Shown here piece by piece: positions 1-7,097 of a DNA stretch of 64,000 nt. A program made the translations under genes and the position numbers. Position 1 is the first letter of the stretch. Each line of letters begins with the position of its first letter. Source of the stretch: Pseudodesulfovibrio tunisiensis (GTDB lineage Bacteria > Desulfobacterota > Desulfovibrionia > Desulfovibrionales > Desulfovibrionaceae); NCBI RefSeq assembly GCF_022809775.1, contig NZ_CP094380.1:1723001-1787000 (forward strand). The letters are read 5' to 3'. Under the pieces are notes generated by a model. It saw only the letters and a list, made by a program, of their open reading frames with translations. It was not told the DNA's origin and ran no database searches.

Positions 1-1887
1 TGCACCAATCCCCTGTCCGAACTGGAGGTGCATGCCCCGGACCGCGACGCCCTGCTCGCGTTTTTCGAGGAATACGAACTGCGCTCCCTGTCCCGGGCCA
101 TTCCCAAGACTCGAGCTGCGGTCAGAATGCCTGTGAGCACGCCTGCGGCCAAACCCTCGGCTCCCGGAACCGCGACTCAGGGGCTACTGTTCGACATGGG
201 GGAAACCAGGCCCAAGGCCGATCCCATCCGGCTGACCGAAATCACAACGGCCTCGGCCCTGCCCGACATGACGGGCAAGGACGTGGGCCTGTGCGCCGAA
301 GACACGAAATTCCGGCTCGGCGTGGAGGACAGGGAATATCTCTATACCGGTGATACCGCGGACCTCGCCAAATCCCTGAGCAAGACGGCACGCATCGCCA
401 CGCCCAGCGTGCAGGACCTGCTGCGCGCGGACACGGCATGGGAAGCCCTGCGCCCGGATCAGTGGTTCGACCTGTCGCTGGCCGCCTACCTTCTGGACCC
501 GGAAGCCCGCAACTACGCATGGGACCGCTTGCGTCAATCCCTGTACCAGAACCCCGGCCCCGGATTTGCCGAGGTTGCGCAGGGATTGCACCCCGAGGCT
601 CAGGGCCTTGCCGCGCTGGCCTACATGCGCGGCGTGATCCACAGCGTGGAAAACGCCAATCTCCTCCCTCTGATGCGCGATCTGGAGCAACCCCTGATCC
701 CGGTGCTGGTGGGCATGGAACGGCAGGGCATCGGCGTGGATGCCAACGCCTTCCGCCAATTTCTGGAGGAAGTGAGCCATGAGCTGGAATCCCTGACCCG
801 CAAGATCATCGACCAGTCCGGAGGCGAACCTTTCAATATCCGATCCAGCCAGCAGCTCGCCACCGTGCTGTTCGACAGACTGGAGCTCAAGCCCTCGGGC
901 AAGACCCCGGGCGGCCAGCTTTCCACGGCCAATCAGGTTCTGGAGAAGCTCCGCTCCCAGCATCCGATCATCGAGGACATCCTCGAATACCGGATGCTGG
1001 AAAAACTCCGCTCCACCTATCTGGAGCCGCTGCCCAAGCTCATGGACAAGTCCGGGCGCATCCATACGCATTTCAACCAGCTCGCCACGGCAACGGGCAG
1101 GCTGTCCAGTTCCGGACCGAATCTCCAGAACATCCCGATCCGGGGCAAGCACGGCCCGCGCATGCGCGCCTGTTTCACGGCCGGGCCGGGCAATCTGATT
1201 GCCGCGGCCGATTATTCGCAGGTGGAACTCCGCGTACTGGCCCACTTCTCCAGGGACCCGAATCTGCTGGACGCGTTCCGCAACGATCAGGACATTCATG
1301 CGCGCACTGCCGCGCTCCTGCACGACAAGGACGCGCCCGAGGCAGTCACCCCGGATGAACGCCGCAGCGCCAAGACCATCAATTTCGGTCTGATCTACGG
1401 CATGGGGCCGCAGAAACTTGCCCGCGAGCTCAAGATCACGGTGAATCAGGCCAAGGAATTCATTGCCCGGTACTTCGAGAAGCTCGACACCCTGAAGAAG
1501 TTCTACGACTCCGTGGTGGAGGAAGCCCAGCACAACGGGTTCGTCACCACGCTGGCCGGACGCCGCCGCCTGCTGCCCGAACTGCATTCGCGCAACAGCC
1601 AGGTCGTGTCGCAGGCCCGACGGCAGGCCATCAACACGGTCATTCAGGGGTCGGCCGCGGACATCATCAAGATGGCCATGCTCAAGGCCCACAACGACAA
1701 CCAGCTCGCCGAACTGGACGCACGCCTCATCCTTCAGGTGCATGACGAACTGCTCATCGAAGCGCCGAAGGACACCATCGAGGCGGCAGGAAAGCGGCTC
1801 ATGGAGGTCATGCAGACCACGGCCGAACTGGACGTGCCCCTGAAGGTGGACATGGGCATCGGCTTTACATGGGCCGAGGCGCATTAG
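1..1887 (+). CDS. polA: DNA polymerase I, 3' part (5' end outside window)
   Basis: The reading frame is open from the first base, so the gene starts outside the window; 628 codons are visible. Family A polymerase motifs are present: motif A (AADYSQVELRVLAHFS), motif B (RRSAKTINFGLIYGMG) and motif C (QVHDELLIE). The visible N-terminal part corresponds to the 3'-5' exonuclease-like domain, which looks divergent; the 5' nuclease domain would lie upstream. The enzyme fills gaps during repair and Okazaki-fragment maturation in the cytoplasm. A rho-independent terminator follows at 2013-2048. Confidence 0.97.
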   Translation, partial: CTNPLSELEVHAPDRDALLAFFEEYELRSLSRAIPKTRAAVRMPVSTPAAKPSAPGTATQGLLFDMGETRPKADPIRLTEITTASALPDMTGKDVGLCAEDTKFRLGVEDREYLYTGDTADLAKSLSKTARIATPSVQDLLRADTAWEALRPDQWFDLSLAAYLLDPEARNYAWDRLRQSLYQNPGPGFAEVAQGLHPEAQGLAALAYMRGVIHSVENANLLPLMRDLEQPLIPVLVGMERQGIGVDANAFRQFLEEVSHELESLTRKIIDQSGGEPFNIRSSQQLATVLFDRLELKPSGKTPGGQLSTANQVLEKLRSQHPIIEDILEYRMLEKLRSTYLEPLPKLMDKSGRIHTHFNQLATATGRLSSSGPNLQNIPIRGKHGPRMRACFTAGPGNLIAAADYSQVELRVLAHFSRDPNLLDAFRNDQDIHARTAALLHDKDAPEAVTPDERRSAKTINFGLIYGMGPQKLARELKITVNQAKEFIARYFEKLDTLKKFYDSVVEEAQHNGFVTTLAGRRRLLPELHSRNSQVVSQARRQAINTVIQGSAADIIKMAMLKAHNDNQLAELDARLILQVHDELLIEAPKDTIEAAGKRLMEVMQTTAELDVPLKVDMGIGFTWAEAH

Positions 1888-2012
1888 CAGGAAGAGGCCT
1901 CCGGCAGCCTGAACCTTTGCAGAAGGTTCAGGACTCCAAGACTTCCCGGTTGCAAAACCTGAAGGAATCCAGCAGATGCAAGGCCGTGCTGGCGGCGCAA
2001 AGACAAAAGCAA

Positions 2013-2048
2013 GTCCCGGGAGCCTGACGGCTTCCGGGATTTTTTTTG
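2013..2048 (+). terminator. Rho-independent terminator after polA
   Basis: An 11-bp stem (TCCCGGGAGCC / GGCTTCCGGGA) with a TGAC loop is followed by a run of seven to eight T. The arms recur exactly in the hairpin at 8610-8645, at the other end of the six-gene cluster. Confidence 0.9.
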
Positions 2049-2110
2049 CGAACCACCCTTCGGAGCAGCCCATGCCCCTGCCCCGACACTCGGGAATGGC
2101 ACCCTCTTTC

Positions 2111-2137
2111 GTATTACTATTTTTAAAATGGTAATAA
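2111..2137. promoter_or_regulatory. AT-rich palindrome, candidate NikR-type operator
   Basis: The sequence has the form GTATTAC-N13-GTAATAA. Arms of 12 bp around a single central T pair with one mismatch. It lies 18 bp upstream of the -35 element. From memory, the NikR signal predicted for Desulfovibrio is about GTGTTAC-N13/14-GTAACAC, which this resembles in half-site and spacing. The assignment is inference. Confidence 0.5.
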
Positions 2138-2154
2138 TTTTTTGTTACGCATTC

Positions 2155-2183
2155 TTGACACGTGCTACTGTCAAATATATCGT
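2155..2183 (+). promoter_or_regulatory. Sigma-70-like promoter of the nitrogenase-like cluster
   Basis: A perfect -35 TTGACA (2155-2160) is followed after 17 bp by TATCGT; TATATC at 2176-2181 is an alternative -10 with 15-bp spacing. Transcription would start near 2188 and leave a leader of about 140 nt before the first gene. Confidence 0.6.
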
Positions 2184-2303
2184 GCCCTCGCACAACCTGA
2201 TGTTGTGAACGCATCCTGCAGGAAGGGTTTTCTGACCTTAGGGCGAGCGTGCCCTGACGCGTCGCTTTCCCGCATGTGCGTCAGGTCTTTCGCTCCCCTT
2301 CCC

Positions 2304-2324
2304 TTCCTCGGAATACCGAGGAGG
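2304..2324 (+). promoter_or_regulatory. Hairpin that contains the Shine-Dalgarno sequence
   Basis: CCTCGG (2306-2311) pairs with CCGAGG (2316-2321) across a 4-nt AATA loop. Two further flanking positions can pair. The AGGAGG ribosome-binding site (2319-2324) sits in the 3' arm, 4 nt before the ATG at 2329, so folding would hide it. This is suggestive of translational control but not proof. Confidence 0.45.
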
Positions 2325-2328
2325 TACG

Positions 2329-3960
2329 ATGACAAATTCCATGGCCGTTCGAATGGCCGAACCGACCGTCAGGACGGACTGGAGCGGACCAGTGGTTCCC
2401 TGTCCCGGCAATGCGTTCGTCGTGCGCGTCCGACTTGTGGACGGACGGGTCGACGAAGCATGGAGCACGGGCCGCATGGTGCGGAACATGAACGTTCTGC
2501 TGCGCGGGGAACTGGATGATCGGGGTCGCCCGAAATTCGTCAGTCAGCCGCACTGTCTCTGCAATGACGGCCATGCTCTGGCCGCGATCCGCGCCGTGGA
2601 GGACCTTGCGGACGTGGTTCTGCCGCGTAGCGCGATTCTGGTACGCAAACTGGTCCAGTCCCTGCGATGCATGCAGGAGCATCTGCTCCATTTCTATCAA
2701 TTTCATCTCTCCGACTGGGTGAACCGGGAAGCCGCACTGCGGGCCGATCCGGTCAAGGCAACGCGCCTGTCCTCCCTGCCCGGAGCCGATGCCGACCTTT
2801 TCCGAACAGCCCGGGACTGGCTGCACTCCATGGCCACCACGGCCTCGGACGCAAGCCCGGGACATGTTGCACAAGCCCCCCATGCCGGCCCGGACGAACT
2901 GCACCTCATGCTTCAAGGCCACGCCCTGCAGGCCGTTCGGGTCGGCTCTTCACTGCAGACGGCTCTGGAATTGCTCGGCTGCAACTCCAAGGGCTTTCAG
3001 GCCTATCGGCCGGGCGGACTCCCCGACGACATGGACCTGAGTCCGGCACTGCTGACAGCCCTGCACGCCGAACTCGAAAACTGCCGGGAATTCGTCGAAA
3101 CAGTATTTCCCTCGGATCTGGTCCGGCTTGCCAAGGTGCATGCGCCGTGCACCGAACAGGGCCGGAGCAGAGCTCTTCTGACCTGGGACGACGCAAATCA
3201 TGGCAGCCTTCTTCTTCCGGACGCGAACGCAACGGCATGGCACCGTTCCACGCCGGTACCGGAAGCCGTGACCGAGGAGGCGGAACCGAACTGGAATGAT
3301 CGGGACCGTCATTGCTACCGACTTCTCCGACGTCGGGCAGAACCTTCGTTTCATTGGAGTCAGGCACGATATTTCTGGCTGACCGCGCCCAGACACGGAA
3401 AAACAGCCTGCGAGGTTGGCCCGCTGGCCAGAGTCATGAGCAGCTTTGCCGAAGCCGATCCGACCATGGGACAATTCCTGAAACGGATGCTCGACGATTG
3501 CGGACTGTCCCTGTCCGCCATGAATTCCACCATGGGACGGGTTCTGTCGCGGGGCATCGAGTCCTCCTGCCTGATGCGCTCCATTCAGGGCCTGCTGGAC
3601 GAACTGGAACCGGTGCTGGCAAGCGGGCAAGGTCGAAGCACGAAATTCACCCTGCCGAAATCCGGCATCGGTACAGGCCGGGTGGAAGTGCCACGCGGCA
3701 CGCTGGCCCACAGGATTCGCTGGGCCGATGGCAGAATCGTCAGCCACGAATACCTCATTCCGTCCCTGTGGAACTTTTCCCCGCGCGATTCCGCCGGAGA
3801 ACGCGGCCCGCTGGAGCACGCCCTGCTCGGCTGTGCCGTGGCGAATCCCAACCATCCGCTGGAAATCCTGCGCACCCTGCACCAACTGGACCCGTGCAAC
3901 GCCTGTCACGTGGTGATCGAGGACCGGGACACCGGCCGGACCACCCTGACCACGGCCTGA
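2329..3960 (+). CDS. [NiFe]-hydrogenase large-subunit-like protein, atypical metal-site residues
   Basis: This 543-residue protein aligns along its length with [NiFe] hydrogenase large subunits: HALAAIRAVEDL, HLLHFYQFHLSDW, VPRGTLAHR, PSLWNFSPR and LEILRTLHQLDPCNAC all have counterparts in the true subunit at 44457-46175. Differences sit at the active site. The proximal CxxC is one residue shorter (C76-L-C78). The RIEGH glutamate region reads VPCPGNA. The distal motif DPCxxCxxH is DPCNACHVV (C523, C526, H527). A 14-residue tail (IEDRDTGRTTLTTA) matches the length of the peptide normally removed by the maturation protease, but the His at the cleavage point is Val. No small subunit lies nearby. 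It is the first gene of a six-gene cluster. A catalytic subunit with a modified (Ni)Fe centre or a cofactor scaffold are both possible. Confidence 0.85.
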   Translation: MTNSMAVRMAEPTVRTDWSGPVVPCPGNAFVVRVRLVDGRVDEAWSTGRMVRNMNVLLRGELDDRGRPKFVSQPHCLCNDGHALAAIRAVEDLADVVLPRSAILVRKLVQSLRCMQEHLLHFYQFHLSDWVNREAALRADPVKATRLSSLPGADADLFRTARDWLHSMATTASDASPGHVAQAPHAGPDELHLMLQGHALQAVRVGSSLQTALELLGCNSKGFQAYRPGGLPDDMDLSPALLTALHAELENCREFVETVFPSDLVRLAKVHAPCTEQGRSRALLTWDDANHGSLLLPDANATAWHRSTPVPEAVTEEAEPNWNDRDRHCYRLLRRRAEPSFHWSQARYFWLTAPRHGKTACEVGPLARVMSSFAEADPTMGQFLKRMLDDCGLSLSAMNSTMGRVLSRGIESSCLMRSIQGLLDELEPVLASGQGRSTKFTLPKSGIGTGRVEVPRGTLAHRIRWADGRIVSHEYLIPSLWNFSPRDSAGERGPLEHALLGCAVANPNHPLEILRTLHQLDPCNACHVVIEDRDTGRTTLTTA

Positions 3961-3988
3961 TCTTCCCCCTGAACCAAGGACTCAGACC

Positions 3989-4999
3989 ATGAATCGGAAA
4001 AGCATACTTGAGGCTCTTCGGGACGAGGCCCACCAGACGGCTCTGTTCGAACAGGCCGATCAGGTGCGCCGCGATCAGGTGGGCGATGCCGTGCAATTGC
4101 GCGGCGTGGTCCATTTCTCCAACCACTGCCGGTGCAACGACCTGTACTGTGGTCTGCTGAAGGACAACGCCCAGTGCAAACGGTTCCGCATGACAGAGGA
4201 TCAGATCGTGAACACGGCTCTGGCCATTGCGAATGCCGGCCTCAGGACCGTGGTGCTGCAATCCGGCGAGGACCCCCATTTCACCGGAAGCATGCTCTGT
4301 TCCATCATCGAGCGCATTCTGGACAAGGCGGACGTGGCCATCACCCTGAGTCTCGGCAAGCGCTCCCGCAAGGACCTGAAGTCCTTCAGGGACGCCGGGG
4401 CCGAGCGCTATCTCATGAAGCACGAGACCATGAATCCGGAACTCTATTCACGGATGCGTTCCGGCATGCAACTCGATGACCGGCTACGGCTCATCGACAT
4501 GCTGCGCGAACTGGAATTTCAGGTGGGCGTGGGCAACATCGTGGGACTGCCGGGCCAGACTCCGGAGGATATCTGTGAAGACATTCTCTTCTTTCAGGAT
4601 TTCCAGCCGGACATGATCAACATCGGCCCCTTCATTCCCCATGCCCAGACTCCGTTCAGGGACGATCCGGCGGGCGACATGGACCTGCTGCTCCGCGTCT
4701 TTGCCCTGACACGAATCGTCACCGGCAACACGCACATGGCCGCAGCCAACACCGTGGCCACTCTGGACCCGGACAACGGCCAGTACCGGGCACTCGCTCT
4801 GGGCGGAGCCAACGTCATCATGCCCAACTGCAATCCGTTCCTGAAAAGCAGAACGGACAAGATCGAATACGAATTCCAGATCACCACCCGCAAGCGCTAT
4901 GTCTCGGTGGACGAAGCCAGAAGCGTGGTGGATCGGGCCGGACGAACCATAGGCGAGGGCAAGGGACATTCTCTCAAACAGCAAGGAGCACTGCTTTGA
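3989..4999 (+). CDS. HydE-like radical SAM protein with a rearranged cysteine motif
   Basis: This 336-residue protein follows HydE, the [FeFe]-hydrogenase H-cluster maturase: LQSGEDPHFT, RYLMKHETMNPELY, GLPGQTPED, INIGPFIPHAQTPF, TLDPDNGQYRALALGGANVIMPN. The cluster-binding motif, CxxxCxxC in radical SAM enzymes, reads C47-R-C49-N-D51-L-Y-C54, so the middle cysteine has moved and D51 takes its place. No HydF or HydG is in the window. Start: ATG after AAGGA; the stop overlaps the next gene's TTG start by 4 nt. I infer a role in making an organometallic cofactor for the neighbouring proteins. Whether it still binds SAM through a 4Fe-4S cluster is uncertain. Confidence 0.85.
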   Translation: MNRKSILEALRDEAHQTALFEQADQVRRDQVGDAVQLRGVVHFSNHCRCNDLYCGLLKDNAQCKRFRMTEDQIVNTALAIANAGLRTVVLQSGEDPHFTGSMLCSIIERILDKADVAITLSLGKRSRKDLKSFRDAGAERYLMKHETMNPELYSRMRSGMQLDDRLRLIDMLRELEFQVGVGNIVGLPGQTPEDICEDILFFQDFQPDMINIGPFIPHAQTPFRDDPAGDMDLLLRVFALTRIVTGNTHMAAANTVATLDPDNGQYRALALGGANVIMPNCNPFLKSRTDKIEYEFQITTRKRYVSVDEARSVVDRAGRTIGEGKGHSLKQQGALL

Positions 5000-5763
5000 T
5001 AAAGGTAGCGATTTACGGAAAGGGCGGCATCGGCAAATCCACGGTAACCTCCGGAATTTCCGCAGCGCTGGGACTGGGCGGCCACAATGTCATGCAGATC
5101 GGCTGCGACCCCAAGACCGACTCGACCATCAACCTGCTCGGCGGCTTTGCCCCGACTCCCATTCTGCAATACCTGCAGGAAAAGGGACAGCCCGACACGC
5201 TCGACGCCATAGTCAGGAAAGGGTTCGGCAACGTCACCTGCATGGAAGTGGGCGGTCCCACCCCGGGCGTGGGCTGCTTTGGACGAGGCATGCTCACGGC
5301 CTTCGAACTGCTCGACGAAATGGGCGCCTACGACATCTACAAGCCGGACGTGGTGCTCTACGACATCATGGCCGACATTGTCTGCGGCGGCATTGCCGTG
5401 CCCATGCGGGAAGGGTTTGCGGACAAGGTCTGCATCGTGACTTCCGGTGAAAAGATGGCCCTGCTGGCTGCCCGGAACATCATCCTCGCCCTGCGCAATT
5501 TCGCGGATCGAAACTATGCGGAACTGGGAGGCCTGATCCTCAACTGCCGGGACATGGACAACGAGGTGGAGCGCGTGGAAGCGTTTGCCCGCGAGATGGA
5601 CACCTCGATCATCGGCGTGATCCCCCGCGACACGGCCATCCACCGTTTCGAGGAGGACGGCAGGACCATTGTCGAGGGCGACAGAACCCTGCCCACGTCG
5701 CAGCGCTTCCTCGATCTGGCCGCAACCATCGTCAATTTCGCCGAAGAACGGAACGCAGCCTGA
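4996..5763 (+). CDS. NifH-like nitrogenase-superfamily reductase (Fe protein)
   Basis: This 255-residue protein keeps the Fe-protein features: P-loop GKGGIGKST (8-16), the bridging 4Fe-4S cysteines C94 (GVGCFGRG) and C130 (DIMADIVCGG), and switch II around D123. It is shorter than NifH (about 290), lacking part of the C-terminus, as in other NifH-like reductases. It should dimerise, hydrolyse ATP and pass electrons to the NifDK-like complex downstream. It starts with TTG (AAGGAG 7 nt upstream) overlapping the stop of the radical SAM gene, so the two are translationally coupled. The window gives no reason to call it a nitrogen-fixation protein. Confidence 0.93.
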   Translation: MIKVAIYGKGGIGKSTVTSGISAALGLGGHNVMQIGCDPKTDSTINLLGGFAPTPILQYLQEKGQPDTLDAIVRKGFGNVTCMEVGGPTPGVGCFGRGMLTAFELLDEMGAYDIYKPDVVLYDIMADIVCGGIAVPMREGFADKVCIVTSGEKMALLAARNIILALRNFADRNYAELGGLILNCRDMDNEVERVEAFAREMDTSIIGVIPRDTAIHRFEEDGRTIVEGDRTLPTSQRFLDLAATIVNFAEERNAA

Positions 5764-5789
5764 TGCCAGCCAGGAAAGGAGATATGGAC

Positions 5790-7088
5790 ATGAATCCGGA
5801 TCACGCCCGAATCAGGGTGGAACATCTTCGGGAAAAATCCGATTTTCCCTTTGCCCCGCTGGAAGGCGTCGGCCCCAATCTGGCGGGATGGGGCGTCATC
5901 GAAACCAGCCTGCTGCTGCCCGAGTCCGTGGCCATCATGGTCGGCCCATCGGCCTGCCTGCGCCATTCGGCCTTCATGGCCCATGCGCGGGGATTCACCG
6001 AGCGCTTCCATATGCTGTGCGTGTCCGAACTGGACATGACCATGGGCAACCACCTGTCCAAGGTGGAACGGGGCATCGCGGACATTCTTGCCCGGCGGGA
6101 CGAAAAGGTCGCCTTTCTCATCGTGGGATGCCCGGACTACATTCTGGGCACGGATTTCACCGGAGTCATCAACAGGCTGGAAGCCTCCACAGGCAAACGG
6201 ATCATCCTCGGCGCCATGGCTCCCATCACCATCGGGCTCAAGGAATCCCCGTTCACCTCGGCCTACACTTCCTTTTACGAATTCCTCAAGCACGAGCATC
6301 GTCAACTGAACGAAAACCGGCTCAACCTGCTCGGCACGTTCATGCCCCTGTCCGAATCCGGCGAATTCTACCGAATACTGGCCAATGCCGGGCTGGACGA
6401 CGTTGTGCAGATACCGCTGTGCCCGGATCTCGACACCTTTGCCCGCATGGCCCATGGCCGGGCCTCGGTGGTGCTCCACCCGCTGGCCAACGGGCTGAGT
6501 GGCAAGCTGGAGCGAGAAATGGGCATTCCGACCTGTTTTGCACCGACAGCCTACGGGTTTTCCTCCATCAGGGAGCAGTACGAACGAATCGGTCAGGCAG
6601 CGGGCAGAACGCTGGACGTGGCAGTCGTGGAGCAGGAAGCGCGAAAAGCCGCGGCTCCGCTGCTGGCTTCCCTGCGCGGCAGGTCCACGGCAGTCGGATG
6701 CAGCATCAACGGCAGTCCCTTCGAACTGGCGCTGTTCCTCGTGGAAAACGGCGTGAACGTGGACGCCCTGTTCGCTCGCGGCACCATCAAGCCCTACGAA
6801 TGGGACCTGATCGCAAAACTGGGTGCCGCCAAGCCGGACATTCAGGTCTACAACGCATCGCATCCCGCCCTGTGCGGACAGACCGCTCCCTTCGATCATG
6901 TCGAAATCGCCTACGGAGTGGACGCGGGCATGTTCTGCGCCAATGCGGCGAATGTTCCCCTGTCTCGCTATCAGGAACAGAAATACGGCTACGAGGCCAC
7001 CATCTGGATGCTGGAACAGACCCGCGACGCCATGGCACATCCGGTCAGCAACTACGACTGGATCTATGCCCACGACTTTCTCATCTAA
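5790..7088 (+). CDS. NifD-like nitrogenase-superfamily component 1 subunit
   Basis: From the ATG at 5790 (AGGAG 8 nt upstream) it is 432 residues; ATGs at 5763 and 5784 are also in frame but badly spaced from the ribosome-binding site. Three cysteines match the P-cluster ligands of NifD: C56 (VGPSACLRHS), C77 (HMLCVSELD) and C114 (IVGCPDYILGTDF). The FeMo-co ligands are missing: near GIPTC there is no equivalent of the NifD Cys275, and the His442 region reads KYGYEATIW. This matches cofactor-independent relatives such as BchN and CfbD. It probably forms a heterodimer or heterotetramer with the next gene product. The substrate is unknown. Confidence 0.88.
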   Translation: MNPDHARIRVEHLREKSDFPFAPLEGVGPNLAGWGVIETSLLLPESVAIMVGPSACLRHSAFMAHARGFTERFHMLCVSELDMTMGNHLSKVERGIADILARRDEKVAFLIVGCPDYILGTDFTGVINRLEASTGKRIILGAMAPITIGLKESPFTSAYTSFYEFLKHEHRQLNENRLNLLGTFMPLSESGEFYRILANAGLDDVVQIPLCPDLDTFARMAHGRASVVLHPLANGLSGKLEREMGIPTCFAPTAYGFSSIREQYERIGQAAGRTLDVAVVEQEARKAAAPLLASLRGRSTAVGCSINGSPFELALFLVENGVNVDALFARGTIKPYEWDLIAKLGAAKPDIQVYNASHPALCGQTAPFDHVEIAYGVDAGMFCANAANVPLSRYQEQKYGYEATIWMLEQTRDAMAHPVSNYDWIYAHDFLI

Positions 7089-7097
7089 GGATTTTCC

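Larger units (their letters stand above)
1888..2328. other. 441-bp intergenic region between polA and the nitrogenase-like cluster
   Basis: It holds, in order: a degenerate repeat-like hairpin (CTGAACCTT/AAGGTTCAG, about 1910-1933), the polA terminator, an AT-rich palindrome at 2111-2137, a sigma-70-like promoter with -35 at 2155-2160, and a leader of about 140 nt. The leader contains three small hairpins: CACAAC/GTTGTG near 2190-2206, CTGACGC/GCGTCAG near 2253-2284, and one that covers the ribosome-binding site. I see no gene in it. Confidence 0.7.

Noticed and set aside
184..2214. Very long open frame on the minus strand opposite polA
   Set aside because: It is a shadow of high-GC third-position bias in polA, has no ribosome-binding site and crosses a terminator; the translation resembles no protein.
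2281..2922. Minus-strand open frame opposite the hydrogenase-like gene
   Set aside because: The plus-strand frame aligns with hydrogenase large subunits along its length, so this frame is a shadow.
3989..4999. Radical SAM gene as biotin synthase (bioB)
   Set aside because: Internal motifs follow HydE, not BioB, and the biotin genes are at the other end of the window.
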